NCBI GenBank assembly: GCA_965223305.1 | Contig: CBDCWT010000074.1 | Span: 1-64,000, forward strand | Direction: 5' to 3' | DNA: 64,000 bases | Source: CBDCWT01 sp965223305 | Lineage (GTDB): Bacteria > Planctomycetota > Planctomycetia > Pirellulales > Pirellulaceae | Part shown: positions 27,669-36,126 of the stretch, piece after piece | How the letters are laid out: each line of letters starts with the position of its first letter | Position numbering within the stretch: position 1 is the stretch's first letter | Made by a program: the position numbers and the translations under genes | The notes under the pieces: model-generated | What the model was told of the DNA's origin: nothing | Seen by the model: only the letters and a program-made list of their open reading frames with translations | Database searches by the model: none

Positions 27669-27854
27669 GAATAGAGGAACCTGCGTGGAAGCCGGTACAG
27701 GGCGAAGGCCAAGAGAAATGAGGGGGTCCGCCGTTCCCGGAGATATCGTCCGCGCTTCTCCAGTGACGGATTGCCCGCCGCCCTTGCGACTCCTGACAAG
27801 TGAGAAATAATGCCAGTTGTCGGGGCAGATTAGCCGGACCGCTCGCACGCCGCA

Positions 27855-29006
27855 ATGTCGATTCTGAGCAAGGAGCTGACTATCGCCGAGAAGCCAACCG
27901 ATCCTGATGCTCCTGCGTTTCCGCAAGGCCCGCCGCCGTGGCCGCTCCCAGATGAAGAGATCCGTCAGGCGCTCGAAGACGCGTTTCGGGATGGGAGTTG
28001 GGGACGCTATCACGCCGAGCACGTCCAGCAATTCGTTCAACAGTTGACGCAGATGCACGAGGTTCCCTACGCGCTGCCAGTGTGCAGCGGGACCTTTGCT
28101 GTCGAATTGGCGCTCCGCGTTCTGCGACTGCGAGCGGGAGATGAGGTCGTGTTGGCCGGCTACGACTTTCCGGGGAACTTCCGTGCAATAGAGTTTGTGG
28201 ACGCCCGCCCCGTGCTGGTCGACATTGACCCCCAAACATGGTCGCTCGACGCGAATCATCTTGAGGAAGCTGTGAGCAGCTCGACGCGCGCTATTCTTGT
28301 CTCGCACCTACACGGCGGCCTCGCCGACATGCGCGCAATTCGGCAGCTGGCCGATCGACATGGGCTGTTTGTGATCGAGGATGCCTGTCAATCGCCCGGG
28401 GCGGTCGTGCAAGGCCGACATGCCGGCACATGGGGCGATGTGGGCGTATTGAGCTTTGGCGGCAGCAAGCTGTTGAGCGCCGGCCGCGGAGGAGCCATCC
28501 TTACCCGGCAGGAGGAGTTGCTGCAACGCGCCAAGGTCTTTTGCCAGCGCGGCAACGATGCCTTCCCGCTGACCGAGTTGCAAGCGCGGCTCCTACTTCC
28601 ACAGCTCACCAAATTGGCTGAGCGAAACCGCCTGCGGCGAGCCAGCGTCGAGCGGTTGGTGGCGGCCTGTGCAGAGACCCGTTTGCTGCAGCCGGTCGCG
28701 CTGCCAACGGATCGCGGCGCCGCCAGCTACTACAAGCTGGCTTGGTTGCTACAAGACCATCCAGCGGCGCCATCGCGCGACGAACTCATCGCCGCTTTAC
28801 AGAACGAGGGAATTGCGATCGACGTGGGCTTTCGGGGTTTTACTCGACGCAGCAGCGGCCGTTGCCGGAGAGTCGGCGAGCTACGGCATAGCCAGCTGGC
28901 AGCCGAGCGAACGATCTTGCTGCACCACCCCGTGTTGCTCGAGTCGGAGCAGGTGGTGACGCGCCTAGCCAACACGCTGAACGCCGTTTGCCGGAGGTGG
29001 GATTAG
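27855..29006 (+). CDS. DegT/DnrJ/EryC1/StrS-family aminotransferase
   Basis: A 383-residue PLP enzyme of the sugar aminotransferase type. Conserved features: LPVCSGTFAVELALRVLRL (substrate-site GT), DEVVLAGYDFPGNFRAIEFV, VIEDACQSPGA (PLP-pyridine Asp) and the Schiff-base lysine in LSFGGSKLLSAGRGG. These enzymes aminate keto sugars for cell-surface polysaccharides or secondary metabolites, or dehydrate sugars. It is transcribed divergently from the lipoprotein hydrolase. An RmlD-like reductase lies 3 kb downstream and could serve the same pathway. Confidence 0.92.
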   Translation: MSILSKELTIAEKPTDPDAPAFPQGPPPWPLPDEEIRQALEDAFRDGSWGRYHAEHVQQFVQQLTQMHEVPYALPVCSGTFAVELALRVLRLRAGDEVVLAGYDFPGNFRAIEFVDARPVLVDIDPQTWSLDANHLEEAVSSSTRAILVSHLHGGLADMRAIRQLADRHGLFVIEDACQSPGAVVQGRHAGTWGDVGVLSFGGSKLLSAGRGGAILTRQEELLQRAKVFCQRGNDAFPLTELQARLLLPQLTKLAERNRLRRASVERLVAACAETRLLQPVALPTDRGAASYYKLAWLLQDHPAAPSRDELIAALQNEGIAIDVGFRGFTRRSSGRCRRVGELRHSQLAAERTILLHHPVLLESEQVVTRLANTLNAVCRRWD

Positions 29007-29040
29007 ACTTCGAGAGGCTGCCCCACTCTCCCGCAAGGAG

Positions 29041-29255
29041 GTCGTGCAGATATTACGCTGCATGCAGTCCACCAAACTCTGGCGAGTTCGGCTACAACAA
29101 CCAAACTCTGGCGAGTTCGGCTACGCTCCAAATCAGCCGCTGGGCGTTAGCCCACGGTTCCCCAGCGAAACCGATTGCGTACCATGCGTAGCGGCCGGCG
29201 AGCGCCCCCTCGCCGGCCCTTCGGGCCGACTCTCCCCGAGGGGAGCGTGAAGTAA
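29041..29255. repeat. Composite dispersed repeats
   Basis: Two head-to-tail copies of ccaaactctggcgagttcgg followed by ctac (29070-29093 and 29102-29125), then aatcagccgctgggcgttag, then a gagagt/cggcccgaagggccg-type hairpin in reverse (29195-29248). This is the same composite as at 14819-15560 in the opposite orientation. The 350 bases between the DegT gene and csrA hold no gene. Confidence 0.88.
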
Positions 29256-29356
29256 GTCGAAATCACGCACTAAATTAAAAGCTGCACGACCTCCAAGCGG
29301 GAGAGGGTAGCCTCCGCACCACTGGTGCTGGAAAGACATTGAAAAACCGGCACACG

Positions 29357-29608
29357 CTACCGTGGTTGGGCCGGCAGTAGCTCTCCTGCCGCACACTCTG
29401 CCACGAGCCGCAAAGGTGCAGGCTCGGTCTTCGAGGGTGTTTCGGCAAATTCGTCGCGTACTTCCTGCAACTCTCCGCGTATGATGTGCACGTCACTCGG
29501 CGCCTCGATTCCGAGTGTCACGCGCTTCCCGGCGACCTGATTGACGACGATCGTCACGTTGTCTCCGATGACCAACTTCTGTCCGACTTTGCGACTGAGT
29601 ACGAGCAT
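29357..29608 (-). CDS. csrA: Carbon storage regulator CsrA, second copy
   Basis: An 83-residue CsrA (MLVLSRKVGQKLVIGDNVTI, VTLGIEAPSDVHIIRGEL) with a 25-residue tail. The start has AGAGGAAGAGGTTCC upstream, a purine-rich site that also contains GGA motifs of the kind CsrA binds, so autoregulation is possible. It is about 45% identical by eye to the csrA at 22884. It is preceded at 29654-29689 by a strong hairpin. Flagellar genes 15-20 kb away are classical CsrA targets in other bacteria. Confidence 0.93.
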   Translation of the reverse strand: MLVLSRKVGQKLVIGDNVTIVVNQVAGKRVTLGIEAPSDVHIIRGELQEVRDEFAETPSKTEPAPLRLVAECAAGELLPAQPR

Positions 29609-29653
29609 GGAACCTCTTCCTCTCTCTGCTACCTCGTGTCCGGCGCCCTAGGG

Positions 29654-29689
29654 TGAAGCTCGGCTTTTCAGCCGAAAAGCCGAGCTTCA
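29654..29689. repeat. Perfect 16-bp stem, 4-base loop hairpin upstream of csrA
   Basis: The arms tgaagctcggcttttc (29654-29669) and gaaaagccgagcttca (29674-29689) are perfectly complementary around the loop agcc. There is no adjoining T run, so it is not an ordinary terminator. It lies 46 bp upstream of csrA, within or just before its leader, and may be a regulatory structure or a dispersed palindrome. Confidence 0.85.
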
Positions 29690-29980
29690 GGGCGGCACTC
29701 TTCCCCGACTCCTCAACGTCCACTCAAGGACTTCTGCTCACGACGCCGATCAGGAGCAACCTCCGTACCAAGGCTCGCCGAAAAATGGGGCCGCCAAGGA
29801 GAAACTCAGCCAATACCAGCAGAAAAATTGCGCATTTTTTCCCTGCGTCTGCCCACCACCCGTGCTGACCAACCGCCAACCCGTGTCGCTTCTTGCAACC
29901 GTTGCTGTGCTATTATGAGGCGATGTCATGTGCCTATGAGTTGGCGGTCTGAAACAACTCCCCCCACGGTTACTAAGCCC

Positions 29981-30763
29981 ATGTACCATTCACCGTCCGT
30001 TGAGTCGCTAGCATGCTGTGTCCTGCTGCTGGCAGTCGCGAGCGGTCCGGCAGTTGCCGCCGAGCCGGAGCGGCTGCTTAGGGAGGCCAGGCAAGCAGCC
30101 GGGCAAGGCGACAGCGAACGCGCTGTGCGTTTGACCAGTGACGCGATCCAGATGGACGCCACCCTGGCCGCGGCTTATTACCTGCGTGGACGAGAGCGAT
30201 TTCGGTTGGGTCGGGTCGAACCCGCCGTCGATGACTTTGATCGATATATAAAACTTCGTCCCGATGCAGCTCCGCAGCAGTGGGAGAGGGGCATCGCCCT
30301 GTACTACGCCGGCCGGTACCGGCAAGGAGCTCAGCAATTCAACCTCTACCAGACTTACAGCGCTACCGATGTCGAGAACTCGGTGTGGCGATTCCTGTGT
30401 ATGGTGCCAACCGAGGGGATTGCGACCGCGCGGCGCGCTATGCTGCCGGTCGAAAACGACCGTCGCATCCCGATGATGCAGATCCTCGACCTCTATCGCG
30501 GCAAACGACAACCCGACGATGTGCTGGCCGCAGTCAATGACGGCAACCCGCTGCCGGATGAACTCGCAAAACGGCAGTTCTACGCCTACCTCTATCTGGG
30601 TCTCTACTACGAAGTCACCAAGGAGGCGAAGCAGGCCGCTCGCTATATCCGCTTGGCAGCTGACAAACGCTATCGTTCGCTGCCGGGAGTGAACCGCTAC
30701 ATGTGGGACGTGGCCCGTCTGCATGCTGCTCGAATCGCTGAGTCCGCAAAGCAGCCACAGTGA
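29981..30763 (+). CDS. Exported TPR-repeat protein
   Basis: About 260 residues from the ATG at 29981, chosen because it opens a clean signal peptide (SLACCVLLLAVASGPAVAA); upstream in-frame ATGs at 29828 and 29936 precede unlikely sequence. The body holds TPR-like helical pairs: LLREARQAAGQGDSERAVRL, AAYYLRGRERFRLGRVEPAV, ALYYAGRYRQGAQQFNLY and a C-terminal KRQFYAYLYLGLYYEVTKE. Such proteins are usually scaffolds. No enzyme domain is visible and the partner is unknown. Confidence 0.82.
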   Translation: MYHSPSVESLACCVLLLAVASGPAVAAEPERLLREARQAAGQGDSERAVRLTSDAIQMDATLAAAYYLRGRERFRLGRVEPAVDDFDRYIKLRPDAAPQQWERGIALYYAGRYRQGAQQFNLYQTYSATDVENSVWRFLCMVPTEGIATARRAMLPVENDRRIPMMQILDLYRGKRQPDDVLAAVNDGNPLPDELAKRQFYAYLYLGLYYEVTKEAKQAARYIRLAADKRYRSLPGVNRYMWDVARLHAARIAESAKQPQ

Positions 30764-31309
30764 CCCCGGGGGTGAGCAACCAAGAGTCCAGCCGCCGCAT
30801 GTCCACGTCCAGACAATCGGGACAACCGCTAGCTCCCGCACGACGCTAACGTTCTGAAAAAGCCATGGAGCGACTTGCATTAACACCTTTCGTGGGGAGA
30901 ATAAAGCTATTCACTAACTCCGGATGAGTCCTGGCAGGAATCGGCTTACGACCCAAATAGAGTCAGAAGTCACTCAATCCAAACACGTTGGAAGCATGTC
31001 GTGGCTCGTGACGTTGGTGGTTCGTGGCCTAGCAGACCCACGGATCGCTCGGGGCTTTGGGGCAGGTTGCCTCAAGCCCCCAGCCACGCCACCCTCAGCC
31101 CAGAAACCAGAAGTTAGAGCGGCAAATCGGTAAGTCTATCGAAGTCGCGCCGATTCGGTGGTCACTCGCCGACCTCCTCTGTTCTTTCTACGATGATGAG
31201 GAGGACAAGTGAGTCCCGGCGGTCAGTCGGTCGGAGGTTCACTAGAATTAGGGCACATCTTGCAAGCGGACACCGCGATGCACTGTTGCTCGGAACCGGG
31301 AAGGCAAGG
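30764..31309. other. Intergenic region with one hairpin
   Basis: No gene is supported over these 546 bases. A strong hairpin lies at 31051-31080: ggggctttggggca pairs with tgcctcaagcccc (13 pairs, one bulge) around loop ggt. It lacks a T run. It lies 288 bp after the TPR gene and 230 bp before the next gene. Confidence 0.6.
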
Positions 31310-31699
31310 ATGAGACAATACGTGCTTTACGCGATGGCGGTGATCTTCCCCGTCTCGCTAACTCTCTGGTTCTTATGGCTGCTGGGGAAGTCGATTGTCC
31401 AACTCGTTGGCGACTGGAGGTTCGAAAAAGAGCTGATCGAGCTGGAGGCTCAATCCGAAGCGCATCGCCAGGAGCGGGCGCGGATCAATGCCGAACGGCT
31501 GGACAACGGCTGCGAACACGATTTCGACAATCCAGGACATGGGCTCCCGCTGAACGCCTGCGCCAGGTGTGGTTTAGAAAGGGAAAAGCCTAAGGGACCC
31601 TGCGACCATGTGTGGAAGGTCATACCGGGTAGCCTTCCTAAGGGTGTTTGCGAGAAGTGCGGAAAGCCCTATTCGCCGATCGCCGTTGCTGGGAATTAA
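31310..31699 (+). CDS. Small membrane protein with paired CxxC knuckles
   Basis: About 129 residues from the ATG at 31310, preceded by GGGAAGGCAAGG. Residues 1-35 contain one membrane segment (VIFPVSLTLWFLWLLGK), followed by a charged helical stretch (ELIELEAQSEAHRQERARIN) and two repeats of a putative metal-binding unit: CEHDF...CARCG and CDHVW...CEKCG. Two related C-x-H...CxxC units suggest two zinc ribbons or one four-cysteine site. Family unknown; similar membrane-plus-zinc-ribbon proteins are common in planctomycetes. Confidence 0.75.
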   Translation: MRQYVLYAMAVIFPVSLTLWFLWLLGKSIVQLVGDWRFEKELIELEAQSEAHRQERARINAERLDNGCEHDFDNPGHGLPLNACARCGLEREKPKGPCDHVWKVIPGSLPKGVCEKCGKPYSPIAVAGN

Positions 31700-31793
31700 C
31701 CAAGTTCAACGTTGGCACGCTCTGCTGGGGTCAGCCGGGCCATAGCAGACGCCGTGTACCCACTACGCAGCGCGAAGTCGAGGGACGTCGACG

Positions 31794-32672
31794 ATGCAAG
31801 TGCTGATCACCGGTGCGAGTGGTAAGCTGGGAAGCTACCTGCTGGGCGAACTGCAAGACAGTCAGCACGCGGTCACCGCCTGGTCTGGTCGTTACCGCGG
31901 AGAATGCCTCGGGTTTGCTTTGGAACCGGTCGATTTGACGGACGCTCCGCGGGTTGCCGCCGCATTCCGAAAGTGCCAGCCGGACGTCGTGTTGCACACC
32001 GCTGCGGAAAGCGGCGTGGCCGCCTGCTATGACGACCCAGATCTTGCTCACCAGACCAACGTACTGGCGACTCGGCTGTTGGCTGAGCTGGCCGCCGAAG
32101 GCGGCGCACGGTTGATCTTCGTGTCTACTGACATGGTCTTCGACGGCCGGCAGGGTCCCTACGGCGAAGACGATCCTGTTTGTCCCCTGTCGACCTACGG
32201 CAAGTCCAAGGCAGCCGCAGAACCCGAAGTGCTCAAGCACGCGCAGCACGCAGTCGTTCGAGTTAGCCTCATGTTTGGTCCAACTCTCGTGGATCGGCCG
32301 TCTTTCTTCGACCACGTTCTCGGCGGCCTCAGACAAGGAAAGCAGGTCCGGCTGTTTCACGACGAGTGGCGGACACCGCTGAGTTTGCGGACCGCCGCGC
32401 AACAGCTGCTGGCCGCAATGCACGCCGATTTACGCGGGCTCTGGCATCTGGGGGGGCCCGAAAGACTAAGTCGTTTCGAGATGGGGCAACGGCTGGCTAC
32501 CCACCTCGGGCTGCCGACCGACAATTTGGTGTCCACAGAACTTGACAGCGTGACCGCGCCCGAACCTCGGCCGCGGGATCTCTCGTTCGACAGCTCTCGA
32601 TGGCGAGCTTCCTTTCCAGGGGTGGTTCCCCAGTACGAGGAAGCCCTCCGCGAGATGGGGCTGTCGAAATGA
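31794..32672 (+). CDS. RmlD-like dTDP-4-dehydrorhamnose reductase family protein
   Basis: A 292-residue extended SDR. The NAD(P)-binding motif is MQVLITGASGKLGSYLL; further motifs are VVLHTAAESGV, LIFVSTDMVFDG, active-site STYGKSK (YxxxK) and LWHLGGPERLSRFEMGQ, which all fit the RmlD substrate-binding domain. Enzymes of this group reduce 4-keto nucleotide sugars; other members act on S-adenosylmethionine synthetase complexes or nucleotide sugars more loosely. GAGGGA lies upstream of the ATG. The rest of a rhamnose operon (RmlA, B, C) is absent. Confidence 0.88.
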   Translation: MQVLITGASGKLGSYLLGELQDSQHAVTAWSGRYRGECLGFALEPVDLTDAPRVAAAFRKCQPDVVLHTAAESGVAACYDDPDLAHQTNVLATRLLAELAAEGGARLIFVSTDMVFDGRQGPYGEDDPVCPLSTYGKSKAAAEPEVLKHAQHAVVRVSLMFGPTLVDRPSFFDHVLGGLRQGKQVRLFHDEWRTPLSLRTAAQQLLAAMHADLRGLWHLGGPERLSRFEMGQRLATHLGLPTDNLVSTELDSVTAPEPRPRDLSFDSSRWRASFPGVVPQYEEALREMGLSK

Positions 32673-32694
32673 AAACCCCCATCCCGTTGGGAGG

Positions 32695-32945
32695 TTGTGC
32701 AGCTTTTAAGTTAGTGCGTGATCTCGTCTCTCCTCACTCTCCCCTCGGGGAGAGTCGGCCCGAAGGGCCGGAGAGGGGGCACTCGCCGGACGCGGCGCGT
32801 CGGTTTCGGATGGGCACTCTGCCAAATGAGCCGGAATGCGTTAGCATCCGGTTTGGTGTTGAACCGTGGGCTAACGCCCAGCGGCTGATTCGGAGCGTAG
32901 CCGACCTCGCCAGAGTTGTAGCCGAACTCACCAGAGTTTGGTGAA
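32695..32945. repeat. Composite dispersed repeats
   Basis: In order: a ctcactctcccctcggggag hairpin with cggcccgaagggccg (32735-32776), the 'aatgagccggaatgcgttag' and gggctaacgccc pair (32824-32889), and two copies of tcgccagagtt-type repeat ending gtttggtgaattgcatgaag (32895-32955). The layout matches the composites at 14.8-15.6 and 29.0-29.3 kb. Confidence 0.88.
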
Positions 32946-32965
32946 TTGCATGAAGCGTGAAAGCT

Positions 32966-33580
32966 ATGGTGTCCGATTACTCTTGGATCTTGGTCGCCGG
33001 AGTCGTGGTCGTCGTCGGCCTGTTGCTGCACCGGGTAGCAAGGTACATCTTGGGCCCGATCGGCCATGCCACGTATCTCGACGCTCCCACCAGGTTTCAG
33101 CTGAGCGATGTTGTCTGGCTGCTGATTGAACTTCAAGTGGCATTGGCTGTGTGTGTCCAATTCGTCGGGCTGCAATCTGCCGGACCCTTTGGCATCATCC
33201 TGGCCTTTCTTTTCCTCGCGGTTAGCGCGGCCTGGTTCGGCGCGATGAGTTTCCTCAGCAAGATTGGCGTTACGAGCCCACGGCGCCGCGCGACTTTCGT
33301 ACTGGTTGTCTTGCCCGCGACGGTTGTGCTCCTGATCCTGTTGCCCGTGCTGCCTGTGGGAGGGGTCGTTGCTGCCGTGCAGTACCTGCAATACATGAGG
33401 GGTGGAGCCCCAGAGTTCTCGATCGGATTGGGATCCGCTTGCGCTGCCTTGATCGGCGGGCTCTTGGTTGCGGTTGCCGTCGGCAAGCTGCTGCGAGGGC
33501 TGTCTGCCTGGGTGGTTGCTGGGAGTCGGACGGCCGAGGCGAGTCAGATCACATCTAGTCAGATCACGCCTGGTTCATGA
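32966..33580 (+). CDS. Integral membrane protein of unknown function
   Basis: About 204 residues from the ATG at 32966 (an in-frame ATG lies 9 bases earlier). At least four or five hydrophobic segments are visible: WILVAGVVVVVGLLLHRVA, WLLIELQVALAVCVQFV, GIILAFLFLAVSAAWFGAM, TFVLVVLPATVVLLILLPVL and CAALIGGLLVAVAVGKLL. No motif is recognised. Its TGA stop lies within the palindrome of the foldback element that begins at 33575, so the element has set the C-terminus. Confidence 0.78.
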   Translation: MVSDYSWILVAGVVVVVGLLLHRVARYILGPIGHATYLDAPTRFQLSDVVWLLIELQVALAVCVQFVGLQSAGPFGIILAFLFLAVSAAWFGAMSFLSKIGVTSPRRRATFVLVVLPATVVLLILLPVLPVGGVVAAVQYLQYMRGGAPEFSIGLGSACAALIGGLLVAVAVGKLLRGLSAWVVAGSRTAEASQITSSQITPGS

Positions 33581-33773
33581 ATAATCCGGGCTAGCCCGGA
33601 TTATTCATGAAGATCGTGGCGAGAGGTTGTAAGTACGTTCGTGGCAAGGAAGGCGAGCAATTCTTCCGCAGGCGTATTGAAGCAATACGTCGAGGGAGAA
33701 TTGTGAAGCATGACGAAGCCACGGATGGACTTACGACCTCGCAGCAGATCGCTCATGAATAATTCGGGCTAAG
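33575..33773. repeat. Long nested foldback element between convergent genes
   Basis: It opens with a perfect 36-bp palindrome (half-site tcatgaataatccgggct, 33575-33610). From 33591 to 33773 the sequence folds on itself: about 55-base outer arms at roughly 80% identity (ending cgtggc 33640-33645 with gccacg 33718-33723), then caattct/agaattg (33658-33664 with 33697-33703), then cgtattg/caatacg (33673-33679 with 33683-33689) around loop aag. The half-site recurs at the right end as tcatgaataattcgggct. The TGA of the upstream gene and the TAG of the convergent downstream gene both lie in its terminal half-sites. It may be a MITE-like element, a structured RNA or a two-way terminator. Confidence 0.88.
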
Positions 33774-35034
33774 GGCGCAGCACCACGCGGGCGTTGAGCC
33801 AGTTCGCGTAATCGAGCTCATCACCTCGTTCGGAGAACTCGACGAGCAATGCCAGTTGTGACGCGGCACGCAAGTCGACGGCGATCGGAAGTGGCGGTTG
33901 GCCTCCCCGTATGATCGGGCTCTCGTAGGCAGGCTCCCATGCGGGCGGTACGGCTCCATCACCTGCTTTGTGCAGATAAACCCGAAACACGACACTCCCC
34001 TGCCCTTTCGCGCGGTCATCAACAGCTAACTCGGCACGAAATTCACTCTCCTGTCCGGTCAGTTCGAAGGCCAGCGTCGAAGCGGGCGCCATGCCAATTC
34101 CCTTGGAGAATCGATGGCCGAGAACTCGTAGACGACCTCCCAACACGTTGCGGTCTCTGCGCCAAGAGTGGCCGGCATCCAGGAAAGGGATCTGCCGGTA
34201 GGCGAGCGGTTCCCGGTCGCTCAAATAGGCAAACTGGCCGAATTCGGTTGGCTGAATCCAAACGAGCTGTCTCCAAAGAGTCCTCGCAGGCGCGGACAAC
34301 TCGGCGCCGCAGTTCAGCTCCAAGCGAACGTGACCAGCTTGCTGTGTCGCTCCTATGCGCTTCACGGCGAGCAGCGATCCATCGCGGAGCCCCATTTCCA
34401 TTTGCCGTCCGCTAACTTCCAGCTCGGTTGCCGTTCGGCGAAACGTCAACGCCGTCGCGGTCTCCAGATCGATCGCCAGCTCGCTGCCGGAATGCTGTGG
34501 TACTACGCGGAGCTCGAACTGGCCGTCTGGGGCTGACGAAATCGTAATCCTACCGGCCAGCCGGTCGCCGTTGATCAACAAGAGGCGATCGAATTCGACC
34601 TGTTCGCCGAGCATCCACCCGAGCAGCCGGTCTTGTTCCGCCAAGCTGCTGGGTAACGTAAAGATGACGCCGCGCACTGCAGATTGAGGCAGCGAAAGAG
34701 GTCCCACCGTTCGGCTTATGATATGCAGACGATCTTGCTCGGCGCGCGTTAGCTCGCCTACTAATAGGCTGCCGTCGGCAAGCACAATCAATGCACCGCG
34801 CCTGGGATCGCGATAGGCGCCCCAGTAGACCAAGGCACGGCCAGGAATGAGACGCCGACCGTTGGCGGTTTCCACGACGAGGTTCCAGTCCGGGTCGACC
34901 GAGATCAAGCGGGTCGCCGTCGGGGGTTCACCCTGGACAACCGTGGGAAGCCGTTCGGCCGCCGTGGCTGGCAACGTGGCGAGCAACAACCCGTGGAGCA
35001 ACCAGCGGGGTACGAAGCCAGTGAAGCTGTTCAT
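33769..35034 (-). CDS. Exported NPCBM-domain protein
   Basis: A 421-residue protein with a signal peptide (WLLHGLLLATLPATAA). The C-terminal 150 residues are an NPCBM/NEW2 carbohydrate-binding domain: VLGGRLRVLGHRFSKGIGM, ASTLAFELTGQESEFRAEL, AVDDRAKGQGSVVFRVYL. The middle is beta-rich with LNGDRLAGRITI-type repeats. It probably binds glycans outside the cytoplasm. It is the last gene of the MoxR/VWA operon; its ATG overlaps the stop of the preceding gene (ATGA). Its stop codon lies in the foldback element at 33575-33773. Confidence 0.88.
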   Translation of the reverse strand: MNSFTGFVPRWLLHGLLLATLPATAAERLPTVVQGEPPTATRLISVDPDWNLVVETANGRRLIPGRALVYWGAYRDPRRGALIVLADGSLLVGELTRAEQDRLHIISRTVGPLSLPQSAVRGVIFTLPSSLAEQDRLLGWMLGEQVEFDRLLLINGDRLAGRITISSAPDGQFELRVVPQHSGSELAIDLETATALTFRRTATELEVSGRQMEMGLRDGSLLAVKRIGATQQAGHVRLELNCGAELSAPARTLWRQLVWIQPTEFGQFAYLSDREPLAYRQIPFLDAGHSWRRDRNVLGGRLRVLGHRFSKGIGMAPASTLAFELTGQESEFRAELAVDDRAKGQGSVVFRVYLHKAGDGAVPPAWEPAYESPIIRGGQPPLPIAVDLRAASQLALLVEFSERGDELDYANWLNARVVLRP

Positions 35035-36122
35035 CGTCTGAAAATCGGCAGATAGTTGGAGGGCATCAGCAAGATCAAGCAGCTCATCGCGGTTCCATAC
35101 TCCGGACTGATGACGTCAAACCAAGAACCGTTCTCCTCTTGCTGTTGGATCAGGACGTCACGGATTTGCGGATACCAATCCCGCCAATCGTCTTCGCCAG
35201 CCTGCCACATCGCCTGGGCTGCATAGTAATGCCCGTAAAAGAAGTACTCCTGCTGAGCGATGTTTGCTCGGGGCCGATGTTGCCGCAAATAGGCCAACCC
35301 GCGCTCGATTTCGCTGCCCTCATAGATGCCTGCACCGTAGAGCGCCACGATCGCAGCAGCCGAGCGAGGGAACTGGCTGTCCCCCTTTTTCTCGGCGATG
35401 TACATGAACCCCCCGTCTTCATTTTGGCAGCTGCGAACGTAGCCGATTGCGCGGTCGATCGTGTCACTAGGCACGAAGATGCCGGCGTTGCGAGCCGCCC
35501 GTAAGGCCATCAATTGGCACACCGTTACCGACACATCGGCTTCCAGACGCCTGGGTTCGTAGCGCCATCCTCCTGCCGCGTTTTGCGAGTTGACGATGAG
35601 CCGCACGGCCGCGACGAGTCGAGCTCGGAGTTCCGGCCGCAAGGACATGCCGTAGACCTCGGCCAAGAACAACGTGGCGAAGCCGTGCCCGTACATCGGA
35701 CCTCGGCTGGCTGACTCGCGAGCCTCAATAAAGCCGCTTGCTTGGCAATGCCCCAAGATGAAGTCGACGACTGCCCTGATCTGTGTGCCGAACGGTCCCC
35801 GACCGGGCGTGCTCCCGCTCGCCAGCATCGCCATTCCACATAGCCCGCAAACAGCGACGTTGCGACTGTATCCGCCGCGACCAAACGACCCGTCTTCGTT
35901 TTGCTGTGCCGCGAGGTAACTCAACCCACGCTCGGCCACCAAGCGAACCGACTGCGGAAACATCCGCTCAAAGGTCTCTCTGTCAGTTGCAGGCTGCGAC
36001 TGCGCCCAAATACGGCTCGTCGACATGGTCACGCCCAGCTGCGCGAAGAAGTTGCGCCGCGGTGAGAATGACGAACTCGGCGATGTCCAGGACACGGGGT
36101 TGTGCGAAGGGTTGACAGAAAT
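35031..36122 (-). CDS. Prenyltransferase/squalene-cyclase repeat protein
   Basis: About 354-363 residues of an alpha-alpha toroid built from cyclase-type repeats; QW-like units are visible: LAAQQNEDGSFG, IVNSQNAAGGWRYEP, VRSCQNEDGGFMYI and IQQQEENGSWFDV. A GTG at 36095 is the first usual start, but GGAGGAG sits at ideal spacing before an ATT at 36122, a rare start codon, so the true start may be the ATT. An Arg-Arg motif (SPRRNFFAQLGVTM) near the N-terminus resembles a Tat signal. No catalytic Asp-rich motif of a real cyclase is clear, so it is more likely a binding scaffold. It is part of the MoxR/VWA operon. Confidence 0.85.
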   Translation of the reverse strand: MSVNPSHNPVSWTSPSSSFSPRRNFFAQLGVTMSTSRIWAQSQPATDRETFERMFPQSVRLVAERGLSYLAAQQNEDGSFGRGGYSRNVAVCGLCGMAMLASGSTPGRGPFGTQIRAVVDFILGHCQASGFIEARESASRGPMYGHGFATLFLAEVYGMSLRPELRARLVAAVRLIVNSQNAAGGWRYEPRRLEADVSVTVCQLMALRAARNAGIFVPSDTIDRAIGYVRSCQNEDGGFMYIAEKKGDSQFPRSAAAIVALYGAGIYEGSEIERGLAYLRQHRPRANIAQQEYFFYGHYYAAQAMWQAGEDDWRDWYPQIRDVLIQQQEENGSWFDVISPEYGTAMSCLILLMPSNYLPIFRR

Positions 36123-36126
36123 TGGC

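Noticed and set aside
27669..28307. N-terminal extension of the lipoprotein hydrolase frame to 879 codons
   Set aside because: The extra part is antisense to the DegT aminotransferase gene and lies before a clear lipoprotein signal peptide.
33575..33773. Retron msr/msd or group II intron remnant
   Set aside because: No reverse transcriptase gene is nearby and no intron domain V signature was seen; the structure is a simple nested foldback.
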